Source: Aldehydirespirator sp965204875 (GTDB taxonomy: Bacteria > Actinomycetota > Acidimicrobiia > Acidimicrobiales > Aldehydirespiratoraceae). Taken from it: a stretch of 64,000 nucleotides of DNA. A program made the translations under genes and the position numbers. The stretch lies in the NCBI GenBank assembly GCA_965204875.1, contig OZ242020.1, forward strand, positions 682,001-746,000. The letters run 5' to 3'. Shown one piece after another: positions 8,340 to 16,244 of this stretch (the first letter of the stretch is position 1; every line of letters begins with the position of its first letter). The notes under the pieces are model-generated. The model saw only the letters and a list, made by a program, of their open reading frames with translations. It had not been told where the DNA came from and searched no databases.

Positions 8340-9064
8340 ACACCGTCGACCTGCCCGTTCCGGCTCGGGCGCTGGCGGTGGGCGCCCATCCCGACGACAT
8401 CGAGTTCGGGTGCGGCGCCACGCTGGCCAAGTGGGCCGGGGCCGGCTGCGAGGTGAGCCTGCTCGTGTGCACGGACGGCTCCAAGGGAACCTGGGACGCG
8501 GGCGCGGACACAGTCCAGTTGGTGGCCCACCGCCGGCAGGAGCAGTCGGAGGCCGCCCGCCGCTTGGGCGCCGCCGGGGAGGTGCGCTTCCTCGACGAGA
8601 TCGACGGGGAGCTGGAGGTGACCATGGCGCTGCGCGGCCGGATCGCGAGGATCATCCGCGAGCTGCGACCCGAGGTGGTGCTGGGCCACGACCCCTGGCA
8701 GCGCTGGCGGCTGCATCCCGACCATCGGGCCGCCGGGTTCCTGTGCTGTGACGCTGTGGTTGCCGCCCGCGATCCCCACTTCTTCGCCGAGCACGGCCTG
8801 GCGCACCACCGCCCCGACGAGTTGCTGATGTTCGAGTGCGAGGCGCCCGATCACGTCGAGGAGGTGGCAGCGGCGCACGTCGAGGCCAAGGTCAGCGCCC
8901 TTCTCGCTCACGAGAGCCAGTACCGCAGCACCCACGGCATCGACCCCGGCGACGGTGCCGGCACCGCCGACTTCAGCCAGAGGGTCCGCGAGGAGTGCCG
9001 AGCGGCCGGGCGCACCGCTGCGCTGGCCTATGGCGAGGCCTTCAAGCGCATCGAACACGTGTGA
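8336..9064 (+). CDS. PIG-L family deacetylase
   Basis: A LmbE/PIG-L zinc-dependent N-deacetylase of 242 residues. The metal site is visible as AVGAHPDDIEFGCG (res ~15-28), VCTDGSKGTWD and, later, HPDHRAAG, which supplies the third His ligand. Actinobacterial relatives deacetylate GlcNAc-containing small molecules (mycothiol MshB, mycothiol-conjugate amidase) or act in sugar metabolism; the substrate cannot be told here. The GTG start overlaps the cofC stop by 4 bp and its own stop overlaps the P-type ATPase start by 4 bp, so the three genes are translationally coupled. Confidence 0.92.
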   Translation: MNTVDLPVPARALAVGAHPDDIEFGCGATLAKWAGAGCEVSLLVCTDGSKGTWDAGADTVQLVAHRRQEQSEAARRLGAAGEVRFLDEIDGELEVTMALRGRIARIIRELRPEVVLGHDPWQRWRLHPDHRAAGFLCCDAVVAARDPHFFAEHGLAHHRPDELLMFECEAPDHVEEVAAAHVEAKVSALLAHESQYRSTHGIDPGDGAGTADFSQRVREECRAAGRTAALAYGEAFKRIEHV

Positions 9065-11526
9065 CCGCGGTGATCCCAGGGGGGCAAGGCCCGCAAGAGC
9101 CCAACCCGCAGGAGTTACGGCCGCAAGGGCTGAGCAGCGCCGAGGTGCGGGAGCGGGTGCTGCAGGGCCGCACCAACGACGTTCCCGACGCGCCGGTGCG
9201 CACCATCGGCCAGATCGTGCGCAACAACGTGCTCACGCCGGTCAACGGGATCATCGGCGCGATGTTCGTGGTGATCCTGCTCGCACGGTTTCCCGGCGAC
9301 GCCCTGTTCGTGGGGGTCGTGGTGTCCAACAGCGTCATCGGCATCGCCCAGGAGCTCAAGGCCCGCCGCACGCTGCACCGCCTCGCCGTGCTGTCGGCAC
9401 CCAAGGCACGCGTGGTGCGCGACGGCACCGGCCATGTGATGTCGACCAGCGAGGTCGTGGCCGACGATGTGCTGGAGTTGCAGCCCGGTGACCAGGTGGT
9501 GGTCGACGGCGAGGTTCTACAGGGTCGCGGCCTGCAGATCGACGAGTCGCTGCTCACCGGCGAGAGCGACGCCGTGTCCAAGGCGACCGGCGACCCGGTG
9601 CTCTCGGGCTCGTTCGTGAGCGCCGGCTCGGGTTGGTACCGCGCCACCGCGATCGGAGCCGATTCCTACGCGGCCCGCCTGGCCGAAGAGGCGCGCCGCT
9701 TCAAGCTGGCCGGAAGCGAGCTCAAGCGCGGCGTCAACACGATCCTGCGCTGGCTGACGGTGATCATCCCTCCGGCGGCGCTGTTGCTGCTGCTGCGGCT
9801 GCTCGGTGCCGAGGACCGCTGGCAGGAGGCACTGCGCGGCACTGTCGCGGCCTCTGTGGCCATGGTCCCCGACGGCCTGGTGCTGCTGACGAGCCTCGCC
9901 TTCATCACCGGCGTGATCGCTCTGGCCAGACGGCGGGCGCTGGCCAAGGAACTGGCCTCGGTCGAGCTGCTGGCGCGTGTGGACACGCTGTGCCTGGACA
10001 AGACCGGCACGATCACCACCGGTGAGATCTCCTTCGAGAGCCTCGAGCCGCTGGGGCCTGTGGGCCGGGCCGAGGCGACCGCGACGCTGGCCGCGCTGGC
10101 CGCGGCCGATCCCGCACCCAACGCCACGCTCACCGCCATCGCGGCAGCGGTCGGCGAGCGGCCTCCCAGCGGCTGGACGCTGCAAGACAGCCTGCCCTTC
10201 TCCTCGGATCGCAAGTGGGCTGCGGCCGGCTTCGAGCGGCGGGGCGTCTACTACCTGGGGGCTCCGGAAGTGCTGCTGGGCCCAGGCGATGCCGGCCGTG
10301 CGGCCCGCGCCAGGGCCGCAGCGGCGTCCGCCGGCGGCACCAGAGTGCTGGCGGTCGTCCGCTCGGGGCTCGACGGGGACCTCAGCGAGGAACTGCCCGA
10401 GGATCGTGAGCCGGTCTGCCTGGTGCACCTTGGCGACACGCTGCGACCCGACGCTGCGGAGATCTTCGAGTACTTCCGTGAGCAGGGCGTCGAGTTGAAG
10501 GTCATCTCGGGCGATCACCCGGCCACCGTCGCCGCCGTGGCCCACCGGGCCGGCATCACCGGCAACCCGGCCGGCGAGGCATCCGCAACGCCCGCTCCCG
10601 CTCTGGACGCGCGCCGGCTGCCCCGAGACCCTGACCGTCTGGCGGACACCCTGGAGTCCGCCACCGTGTTCGGCAGGGTCGACCCGCATCAGAAGCGAGC
10701 CATGGTGCATGCGCTCCAGTCCCGTGGCCGCACCGTGGCCATGACCGGAGACGGCGTCAACGACGTGCTGGCCCTCAAGGACGCCGACATGGGCATCGCC
10801 ATGGGCACGGGATCGTCAGCGGCTCGCGCCGTCGCCCAGCTCGTGCTGCTCGACAACCGCTTCGCCACTCTGCCGCGCGTGCTGGCCGAGGGCCGCCGGG
10901 TGATCAACAACATCGAGCGGGTCGCCAACCTGTTCATCACCAAGGCGACCTACGCCGTGCTCTTGACGGTTCTGGTGGGTGTGGCCGGATCGCCGTTCCC
11001 GTTCCTGCCGCGCCAGCTGACGCTGATCGGCACGTTCTCGGTCGGGGTTCCGGGGTTCTTCCTGGCGCTGGCACCGAACCACCGCCTGGTGAGGCCCGGC
11101 TTCCTGCGCCGGGTGCTGCGCTTCTCGCTGCCGGCGGGTGTGGTTGCCGCGGCGACGACGCTGGCACTGTACGAGACGGTCAGACGTTTCGACGAGGTGA
11201 GCCTCAACGAGGCGCGCACCTGCGCCACCATGACCCTGCTGGCCGTGAGCCTGGTGATCATGGTGCTGATCAGCCGCCCGCTGAGACCCTGGAAGGTGGG
11301 CCTCGCGGCAGCCATGGCCGGCACTTACGGGCTGACCATGGCGTGGGAACTGCCGCGGCGCCTGTTCCAGCTCGACCTGCCCCCGGCCGGTGCCTGGCTG
11401 TGGGTGGCCGCCGCGACCGCGGTGGGCGGTATCGCAGCCTGGCTGGCCGTGGAACTGACCGAGCGCACCGCCCAACGAAGGCAGGCCGCGCCCAGCAGCC
11501 AAGATCCCGTACCCGCGAGCCCATGA
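9061..11526 (+). CDS. Cation-transporting P-type ATPase (CtpE-like)
   Basis: An 821-residue HAD-type P-type ATPase of the inner membrane. The TGES actuator motif is at res 166-169, the phosphorylated aspartate is D313 in DKTGTIT, and the hinge motif TGDGVND is at 562-568. Predicted membrane helices include GIIGAMFVVILLARF, VGVVVSNSVIGIA, LTVIIPPAALLLLLRLLG, and a C-terminal set from ~res 630. The M4-like motif reads VAMVPDGLVLLTS. This is close to the PEGLVLLTS of mycobacterial CtpE, a calcium transporter, rather than the CPC of heavy-metal pumps. Calcium or another divalent ion is therefore likely but unproven. GTG start at 9061 overlaps the PIG-L stop; the frame is open upstream but that part is a PIG-L shadow. 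Confidence 0.92.
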   Translation: MTAVIPGGQGPQEPNPQELRPQGLSSAEVRERVLQGRTNDVPDAPVRTIGQIVRNNVLTPVNGIIGAMFVVILLARFPGDALFVGVVVSNSVIGIAQELKARRTLHRLAVLSAPKARVVRDGTGHVMSTSEVVADDVLELQPGDQVVVDGEVLQGRGLQIDESLLTGESDAVSKATGDPVLSGSFVSAGSGWYRATAIGADSYAARLAEEARRFKLAGSELKRGVNTILRWLTVIIPPAALLLLLRLLGAEDRWQEALRGTVAASVAMVPDGLVLLTSLAFITGVIALARRRALAKELASVELLARVDTLCLDKTGTITTGEISFESLEPLGPVGRAEATATLAALAAADPAPNATLTAIAAAVGERPPSGWTLQDSLPFSSDRKWAAAGFERRGVYYLGAPEVLLGPGDAGRAARARAAAASAGGTRVLAVVRSGLDGDLSEELPEDREPVCLVHLGDTLRPDAAEIFEYFREQGVELKVISGDHPATVAAVAHRAGITGNPAGEASATPAPALDARRLPRDPDRLADTLESATVFGRVDPHQKRAMVHALQSRGRTVAMTGDGVNDVLALKDADMGIAMGTGSSAARAVAQLVLLDNRFATLPRVLAEGRRVINNIERVANLFITKATYAVLLTVLVGVAGSPFPFLPRQLTLIGTFSVGVPGFFLALAPNHRLVRPGFLRRVLRFSLPAGVVAAATTLALYETVRRFDEVSLNEARTCATMTLLAVSLVIMVLISRPLRPWKVGLAAAMAGTYGLTMAWELPRRLFQLDLPPAGAWLWVAAATAVGGIAAWLAVELTERTAQRRQAAPSSQDPVPASP

Positions 11527-11598
11527 GCCGCAACGCGGACCGGGATGTGCTGGTGTTGGCATGAGCCGCGGCGCGGACCGGGACGTCCTCGTGGTGGG
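11523..11598 (+). repeat. 38-bp tandem duplication of a gene start
   Basis: Bases 11523-11560 and 11561-11598 are near-copies, each beginning ATGAGCCGC and carrying GCGGACCGGGA. Copy 1 starts at the ATGA that overlaps the ATPase stop and encodes a 13-codon ORF (MSRNADRDVLVLA) whose stop overlaps the ATG of copy 2, the present SDR start. The simplest history is a former ATGA overlap between ATPase and SDR, split by tandem duplication of the SDR start. Confidence 0.85.
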
Positions 11599-12235
11599 CG
11601 GCGGCGATCCGGCCACGGCGATCGCCGGCGCGCTGGAGGGGAGGGTGCTACATGCGGCGCCCGAGCCCGAGGATGTGGACGACGGCTTCGTGGACCGGCT
11701 GCAGACGGATCGAGGCACCGCTGTGGAGGGACTCGACCTGCTGGTGCATGCGCTGTACCCCGAGCGCAGCCTCATCCCCACCCCGATTCACGAGATGTCG
11801 CCACAGGAGTGGAGATCGGCCTGCGACTCCCCGCTGGAGGCCGCCATGCGCCTGGCCCGCGGCGCCCACCGGCACCTGGCGGCCAGGCAGGGAACGATCG
11901 TCCTCTGCGTGCCGCTGGTGGGCTCGGCCGGCGCCGCCAACCTCGCCGCGCTGGCCGGGGTTGCCGAGGGGTCGCGAATCCTGGCCCGGTCTCTGGCCCG
12001 CTGCTGGGGGCGCGACGGCATCCGCTGCCATGCGGTGAGCCTGCACCCGGCGATGTTCCTGCCGCCGGAGCACGCCATAGCGGCGAGCACCGCACTGGCA
12101 CTCCACGACCCCGCCATCGGCCGCCTGCCGTCGATCGAGGAGGTTGCCGCAGTGGTCGAAACCCTCGCGGGCACGCCTGGGAGCTTCACCGGAGCGTCGC
12201 TTGTGGTGGACGGCGGCGCCTGGATGTCGGGATGA
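11561..12235 (+). CDS. SDR-family protein with degenerate active site
   Basis: A 224-residue protein of the short-chain dehydrogenase fold. The Rossmann region is VLVVGGGDPATAIAGAL rather than TGxxxGIG. The usual catalytic YxxxK is not visible; the equivalent helix reads LAALAGVAEGSRILARSLA. The C-terminal GSFTGASLVVDGGAWMSG is a normal SDR end. It may be a non-catalytic partner of the following SDR, with which it overlaps by 4 bp (ATGA). Similar paired SDRs, one of them catalytically impaired, exist in some dehydrogenase pairs, but the role here is inference. It follows the P-type ATPase, separated by a duplicated start sequence. Confidence 0.8.
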   Translation: MSRGADRDVLVVGGGDPATAIAGALEGRVLHAAPEPEDVDDGFVDRLQTDRGTAVEGLDLLVHALYPERSLIPTPIHEMSPQEWRSACDSPLEAAMRLARGAHRHLAARQGTIVLCVPLVGSAGAANLAALAGVAEGSRILARSLARCWGRDGIRCHAVSLHPAMFLPPEHAIAASTALALHDPAIGRLPSIEEVAAVVETLAGTPGSFTGASLVVDGGAWMSG

Positions 12236-13002
12236 ACTCAGCCGGCTTGCTGGACGGGCGGGTGGCCGTGGTCACCGGGGCCGGGCAGGGAGTGGGCGCC
12301 GGCCTGGCGCGCGCTCTGGCCGCAGCGGGCGCGGCCGTGGTCGTCGCCACACGGCGGGCTGCGACGGGCGAGCCGGTGGCCGCCTCGATCCAGGCCGCCG
12401 GGCAGGACGCCGTCTTCGTGCGTTGCGACGTGACCAGCGCCGACGACGTGGACGCAGCCGTCGACACGGCGCTGAGACGCTTCGGGGGTCTGGACGTGAT
12501 GGTCCACAACGCCGTGTCCCCGCCCGGCCCGCCGTGCCCGCTGCACCTGACCGGCAGTGACATCGTCACCTCGCAGATCGCCACCGCCACCACGGCCACG
12601 TACCTGTGCGCCCGAGCCTCGCTGGCACACCTTCGCCGCAGACCGGGCACGATGATCCTGCTGACCTCGCCCGCCGGGGTGGAGGGATCGGGCAACCTGC
12701 CCGTTTACGCGGCCGCAAAGGCGGCCCAGCGCGGCATTCTCAAGAGCCTGGCCCGCGAGTGGGGGCCGCTCGGCGTGCGGGTCAACGCCATAGCGCCGGT
12801 GGCGCGAACGCCGGCCATGGACGCCGCCGCCAGAGCCAATCCCGGTCTGCAGGAGCGTCTCGCCGGCCGGACAGCGCTCGGCCGGGTGGGTGACGCCTTC
12901 GGTGACATCGGCCCGGTCGCGGTGTTCCTGGCGTCTGACGGCGCCCGCTACATCACCGGCCAGACCATCGTCGCCGACGGCGGAGGGTTCCTCGGCCTCT
13001 AG
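12232..13002 (+). CDS. SDR family NAD(P)-dependent oxidoreductase
   Basis: A classical 256-residue SDR. TGAGQGVGAGLARAL near res 15 is the cofactor loop, RCDVTSADDVD the Asp-binding turn, and VHNAVSPPG replaces the common NNAG. LLTSPAGVEGSGNLPVYAAAKAA holds the catalytic Ser-Tyr-x-x-x-Lys. The end, YITGQTIVADGGGFLGL, is typical. Its ATG overlaps the stop of the preceding SDR-like gene, so the two are co-translated and may form a heteromer. The substrate is unknown. Confidence 0.92.
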   Translation: MNSAGLLDGRVAVVTGAGQGVGAGLARALAAAGAAVVVATRRAATGEPVAASIQAAGQDAVFVRCDVTSADDVDAAVDTALRRFGGLDVMVHNAVSPPGPPCPLHLTGSDIVTSQIATATTATYLCARASLAHLRRRPGTMILLTSPAGVEGSGNLPVYAAAKAAQRGILKSLAREWGPLGVRVNAIAPVARTPAMDAAARANPGLQERLAGRTALGRVGDAFGDIGPVAVFLASDGARYITGQTIVADGGGFLGL

Positions 13003-13201
13003 GTGTCGGTCCGCGCCAGGCTGTACACCAGGTTGCGGGTGGGCTGCCGATCGAGGCGGTGTCAGTGGCAGGGCAACTACTTCAACCACGGCAGCGGACG
13101 ACTCGAACGGCGGCACGGTGCCGGCGATCTGTCGGCGAGCTTCGCCGACCGGCTCACACGCGAGCCGCAACTGCTTGGACGGCGGCAGCGGTGCTAGACC
13201 G

Positions 13202-14083
13202 GTGACCGTGGCGCAGGTGCACTTGCTGGTCAGTCCGGGTGGCGGACGGGGCAGGGCACTGGCCGCGGCCCCCACGGTGCGACGGGTCATCGAGCAAGCC
13301 GGTCACGTGCCCGTGGACCTCAGCGGCGACTCGGCTGATGCCTCGATCAGCGCGGTGCAAGCCGCCGTGGCTGCGGGCGCTGAGAGGGTGATCGCTGTTG
13401 GCGGCGACGGAACCGTTCACCTGGCGCTGCAGGGTGTCATTGAGACGGACGCCGTGCTGGGGATAGTGCCCGCAGGCACCGGCAACGACTTCGCGGGCGC
13501 GCTCGGCCTCGATGGCAGGAGCGTCGAGCAGGCGACTCTGAGAGCGCTCGGCTCCCACCGGGCCGTCGATGCGATCAGCACCGGCGGGCGCCGCTGGGTG
13601 GCGTTCAACGTGACCGGCGGCTTCAGCGTCGATGTCAACGACCGGGCCGCCCGGCTGCGTTACCCCAAGGGATCGGTCCGCTACACGGTGGCGACGCTGC
13701 TGGCGGTGCCCGGGCTGCGGCCCCGCCGTCTCGCCATCACCGTGGACGGGCAGCGCCGGGAGTGCCTCAGCGCCCTCTTCGCAGTGGCCAACACGCCGAC
13801 GTTCGGCGGCGGCATGGCGATCTGCCCGCAAGCTGATCCCGGCGACGGCCTGCTCGATGCCTGTGTGGTCGGCCCGGTGGGCCGCACAACGCTGCTGCGC
13901 CTGCTGCCCAGGGTCTTCAGCGGCGGCCATGTCGATCATCCCGATGTTGAGATGCTGCGCGGTCGCACGATCACCATCGAGGGGGAGCCGATGAGCCTCG
14001 TGGGAGACGGCGAGGCCATCGGCACCGCCCCCGTCACCCTCACCGCCGCACCGGCCGCACTGAAGGTGGCGGCCGACCACTGA
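13202..14083 (+). CDS. Diacylglycerol/lipid kinase family protein (YegS/DagK fold)
   Basis: A 293-residue lipid-kinase-fold protein. The N-terminus LLVSPGGGRGRA is followed by VIAVGGDGTVHLAL, the GGDGT nucleotide-binding motif, and GIVPAGTGNDFAGALG. The C-terminal beta-sandwich includes NTPTFGGGMAICPQADPGDGLLD and VGDGEAIG, which are family hallmarks. GTG at 13202 is chosen (GTG 13208 is equally good). It probably phosphorylates diacylglycerol or a related lipid using ATP. About 200 bp separate it from the SDR pair, with no recognisable element there. It converges with the NTF2-like gene, whose 3' terminus appears to be duplicated next to this stop codon. Confidence 0.9.
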   Translation: MTVAQVHLLVSPGGGRGRALAAAPTVRRVIEQAGHVPVDLSGDSADASISAVQAAVAAGAERVIAVGGDGTVHLALQGVIETDAVLGIVPAGTGNDFAGALGLDGRSVEQATLRALGSHRAVDAISTGGRRWVAFNVTGGFSVDVNDRAARLRYPKGSVRYTVATLLAVPGLRPRRLAITVDGQRRECLSALFAVANTPTFGGGMAICPQADPGDGLLDACVVGPVGRTTLLRLLPRVFSGGHVDHPDVEMLRGRTITIEGEPMSLVGDGEAIGTAPVTLTAAPAALKVAADH

Positions 14084-14173
14084 CCGCGACCCGACCAGAA
14101 CACCGAACAAGTACCGATGTCTGCGGCAGCAAGTCGCCGATAGCGTCCCGACTAACCGCGACCCGACCAGAAC
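14079..14173. repeat. Duplicated 3' gene terminus (DagK-like / NTF2-like junction)
   Basis: ACT-ACCGCGACCCGACCAGAAC occurs at 14079-14101 and 14151-14173 (one mismatch, offset 72 bp). The right copy is the end of the NTF2-like gene (Phe-Trp-Ser-Gly-Arg-Gly-stop read on the minus strand). The left copy abuts the lipid-kinase stop and retains the same codons but lies beyond the gene's stop. Confidence 0.85.
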
Positions 14174-14655
14174 GCCTGCCAGGCCGGATCGTCGTAGGGG
14201 ATCGAGCCCCTGCCGACCTGACGTGCGGGCCAGTCGGCCGGGTGTTGCTGCAGGGGCGAGCTGCCTGTGGCCACGCCGTACCAGAGCAGGTGCCGGCGAC
14301 GCGCGAACAGCCACCGCCCGCCGGCAAGAACGTAACGGTCGTCGTACTTGATGAGCTGCTCGATGAAGCCCTCGGCGCGGTCGTCCACATGGGCGTGGCA
14401 CCAGACAGAGCCGTGCGCGTGGGCCCGGTCGTCGAAATCGATGAGGTGGTTGGCCACCATCAGCACGGCCACACCCACCTGTGACAGCGATTCCTCGCTG
14501 AGTTGCCGGCACGCCTCGGGACCGGTGCCGTAAGCGCCGAAGCGGGCACCGGGCGCATACAGCGACACCATCAGGTCGATGTCGCGCCGATCGACAGCGT
14601 CGGCGTAGCGGTAGGCGAGCTGGCGGATCTCATCACGCGCCACGGTCTCGTCCAT
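14152..14655 (-). CDS. Nuclear transport factor 2-like (SnoaL-type) protein
   Basis: A 167-residue alpha+beta barrel protein. The helix DEIRQLAYRYADAVDRRDID leads into LMVSLYAPGARFGAYG, then AVLMVANHLIDFDD, HVDDRAEGFIEQLIKYDDRY and LAGGRWLFARRRHLLWYG. This is the usual cone-shaped SnoaL/limonene-epoxide-hydrolase layout used by many actinobacterial degradative enzymes and by non-catalytic binders. ATG 14655 is chosen because a GGAGGG ribosome site lies 10 bases upstream; ATG 14691 and GTG 14721 are alternatives. The specific reaction cannot be inferred. Confidence 0.8.
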   Translation of the reverse strand: MDETVARDEIRQLAYRYADAVDRRDIDLMVSLYAPGARFGAYGTGPEACRQLSEESLSQVGVAVLMVANHLIDFDDRAHAHGSVWCHAHVDDRAEGFIEQLIKYDDRYVLAGGRWLFARRRHLLWYGVATGSSPLQQHPADWPARQVGRGSIPYDDPAWQAFWSGRG

Positions 14656-14740
14656 CCGAGACACACCCTCCGACCCCGCCGAACTCTCCATCTCCACGGG
14701 CGCGGACGCTACCCCAAACACTGCTCAGCGACCCGACCTG

Positions 14741-15472
14741 TCACGCTAATGCGGTCAATAGCTCGGTTGCGAACTCCGGCCTGCTGATGACCAGGCCCGC
14801 TGTGAGCGGGTCCGGTTTGTTGAATGTCAGCGGTTCGGAGTTGATGTCCGAGACGTGCAGGCCCGCTGCGAGCGCCACCGCGGCCGGCGCGCAGGCGTCC
14901 CACTCGTAGAGGCTGCCGCCATGCACATAGGCGTCCATCTCGCCTCGCACCACCGCCATCGCCTTGACGCCCGCCGAGCCCATGGCAACGACCTCAGCGT
15001 CCAAGCCCCCAGCGAACCGCCGGCCGTCGAGGTGCCTACGCGACCTCGACACTGCCACCCTGCGGCGCCCGACCCGGCACATCGTGGGCGCCGCGGGCGG
15101 GTCGGTGCAGAACGTGGTCCCCCAAGCGGGCACGGCCACGGCCCCGGCAGCCGGCCTACCGGCCTCACACAGCGCCACGTGAACCGACCAGGCGCCGGTG
15201 ATGCCGAAGTTGCTCGACCCGTCGAGCGGATCGACTATCCACACCCGCCTGGATCTGAGGCGGCGCCGGTCGTCGTGACCCTCCTCGGAGAGCACCGAGT
15301 CGCCGGGGCGGTGCCTGCGCAGCTCGCCCACCAGGAACTCGTGCGCCTGCCGATCACCGTCCCTCTCCAAGTCCCAACCCTGTCGAGCCGACGGATCCGA
15401 CAGCAGTCCCACCAGAAGTTGCCCGGCGCCCGCAGCCAAGCGCGCCGCTAGGGCATGATCAGACAGCGACAC
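14741..15472 (-). CDS. cysQ: 3'(2'),5'-bisphosphate nucleotidase / inositol monophosphatase family (CysQ-like)
   Basis: A magnesium-dependent sugar/nucleotide phosphatase of 243 residues. The signature WIVDPLDGSSNFG carries the two metal-binding aspartates. It is preceded by DSVLSEEGHDD, which supplies the Glu ligands, and followed by GGSLYEWDACAPAAVALAAG, the second family motif with its Asp ligand. Actinobacterial CysQ recycles 3'-phosphoadenosine 5'-phosphate from sulfate assimilation and can also act on inositol phosphates. No sulfur genes are next to it, so the assignment rests on sequence alone. Confidence 0.85.
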   Translation of the reverse strand: MSLSDHALAARLAAGAGQLLVGLLSDPSARQGWDLERDGDRQAHEFLVGELRRHRPGDSVLSEEGHDDRRRLRSRRVWIVDPLDGSSNFGITGAWSVHVALCEAGRPAAGAVAVPAWGTTFCTDPPAAPTMCRVGRRRVAVSRSRRHLDGRRFAGGLDAEVVAMGSAGVKAMAVVRGEMDAYVHGGSLYEWDACAPAAVALAAGLHVSDINSEPLTFNKPDPLTAGLVISRPEFATELLTALA

Positions 15473-15560
15473 GACCTACACGATCACACGGCAACACAGG
15501 CGCCAAGCCACACGAAGGCGCCGCCGCCTGCGCCGTCCCCGTAGGCACCGAGCCATGTTG

Positions 15561-16157
15561 TCAGGCCCTGTGAGCCGACACCGCGTAGTCGCCGCCCAGG
15601 TACGGCTCTCGCTCCCACGTGGCCCAGCGGTGCTCCAAGACGAGTCCGGCGTCCTCAGCGAAGCCGTCATAGTCGGTCAGTGTCAACCGGCCGGGCATCA
15701 GCTGGAAGCCCGCCACGAGCCGACCGCCGGGCCTGAGGTGCCGAGCCATGTTCGCCACGACCCGGGCCTCGCTGCCCGCATCCACGAACAGCATCACGTT
15801 GCCCGCCATCACCGCCAGCTCGAAGGCGCCGTCCACCACCGCCGACGCCGGCAACTCTGCGACCGCATCGACTTCCGCCAGGTCACCCAGCAGCCAGCAC
15901 ACCCGTGGGGCCTTGCGGCGGGCCTCCTCGAGCATCCGGGGGTCGAGGTCGACGCCGACGACGTGGATGCCCCGCCGGTGCAGTTCCGCAGCCACCCGGC
16001 CGGTCCCGCAGCCCGCGTCCAGCACTGTTCGCGGCTCGAACCAGCACACGAGGTCGGCTTCGCCGTGCACCCACTGGCCGCGCTCGGCCATCCGCCTCCA
16101 ACGGTCGTCATAGACGCAGCCTTGCGATGCGCCACCGATCTCCCACCAGCGAGTCAT
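15561..16157 (-). CDS. Class I SAM-dependent methyltransferase
   Basis: A 198-residue methyltransferase. Motif I is VLDAGCGTGRVAAELHRRG, the acidic end of strand 2 is VVGVDLDPRMLEEA, and motif II/III lies in LPASAVVDGAFELAVMAGNVM. HLRPGGRLVAGFQL follows strand 5. The N-terminal TRWWEIGG and YDDRWRRMAERGQWVHGEAD resemble small-molecule methyltransferases of the UbiE/COQ5 type. ATG 16157 is preferred over the GTG-type start at 16202, which only adds a poorly conserved leader. It is divergent from the LLM enzyme starting at 16245. Confidence 0.88.
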   Translation of the reverse strand: MTRWWEIGGASQGCVYDDRWRRMAERGQWVHGEADLVCWFEPRTVLDAGCGTGRVAAELHRRGIHVVGVDLDPRMLEEARRKAPRVCWLLGDLAEVDAVAELPASAVVDGAFELAVMAGNVMLFVDAGSEARVVANMARHLRPGGRLVAGFQLMPGRLTLTDYDGFAEDAGLVLEHRWATWEREPYLGGDYAVSAHRA

Positions 16158-16244
16158 GCAACCACGAACCCTAAGGGGCGTGCCGACAGACCGCGGCACC
16201 ACGCGTTAGCCTCGGAGGGACACCGCTACCCCCAGGGAGGGCTC

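Noticed and set aside
13003..13201. Possible small gene between SDR and lipid kinase
   Set aside because: The 64-codon frame lacks a ribosome site and a recognisable pattern; Arg-rich composition fits a non-coding high-G+C stretch.
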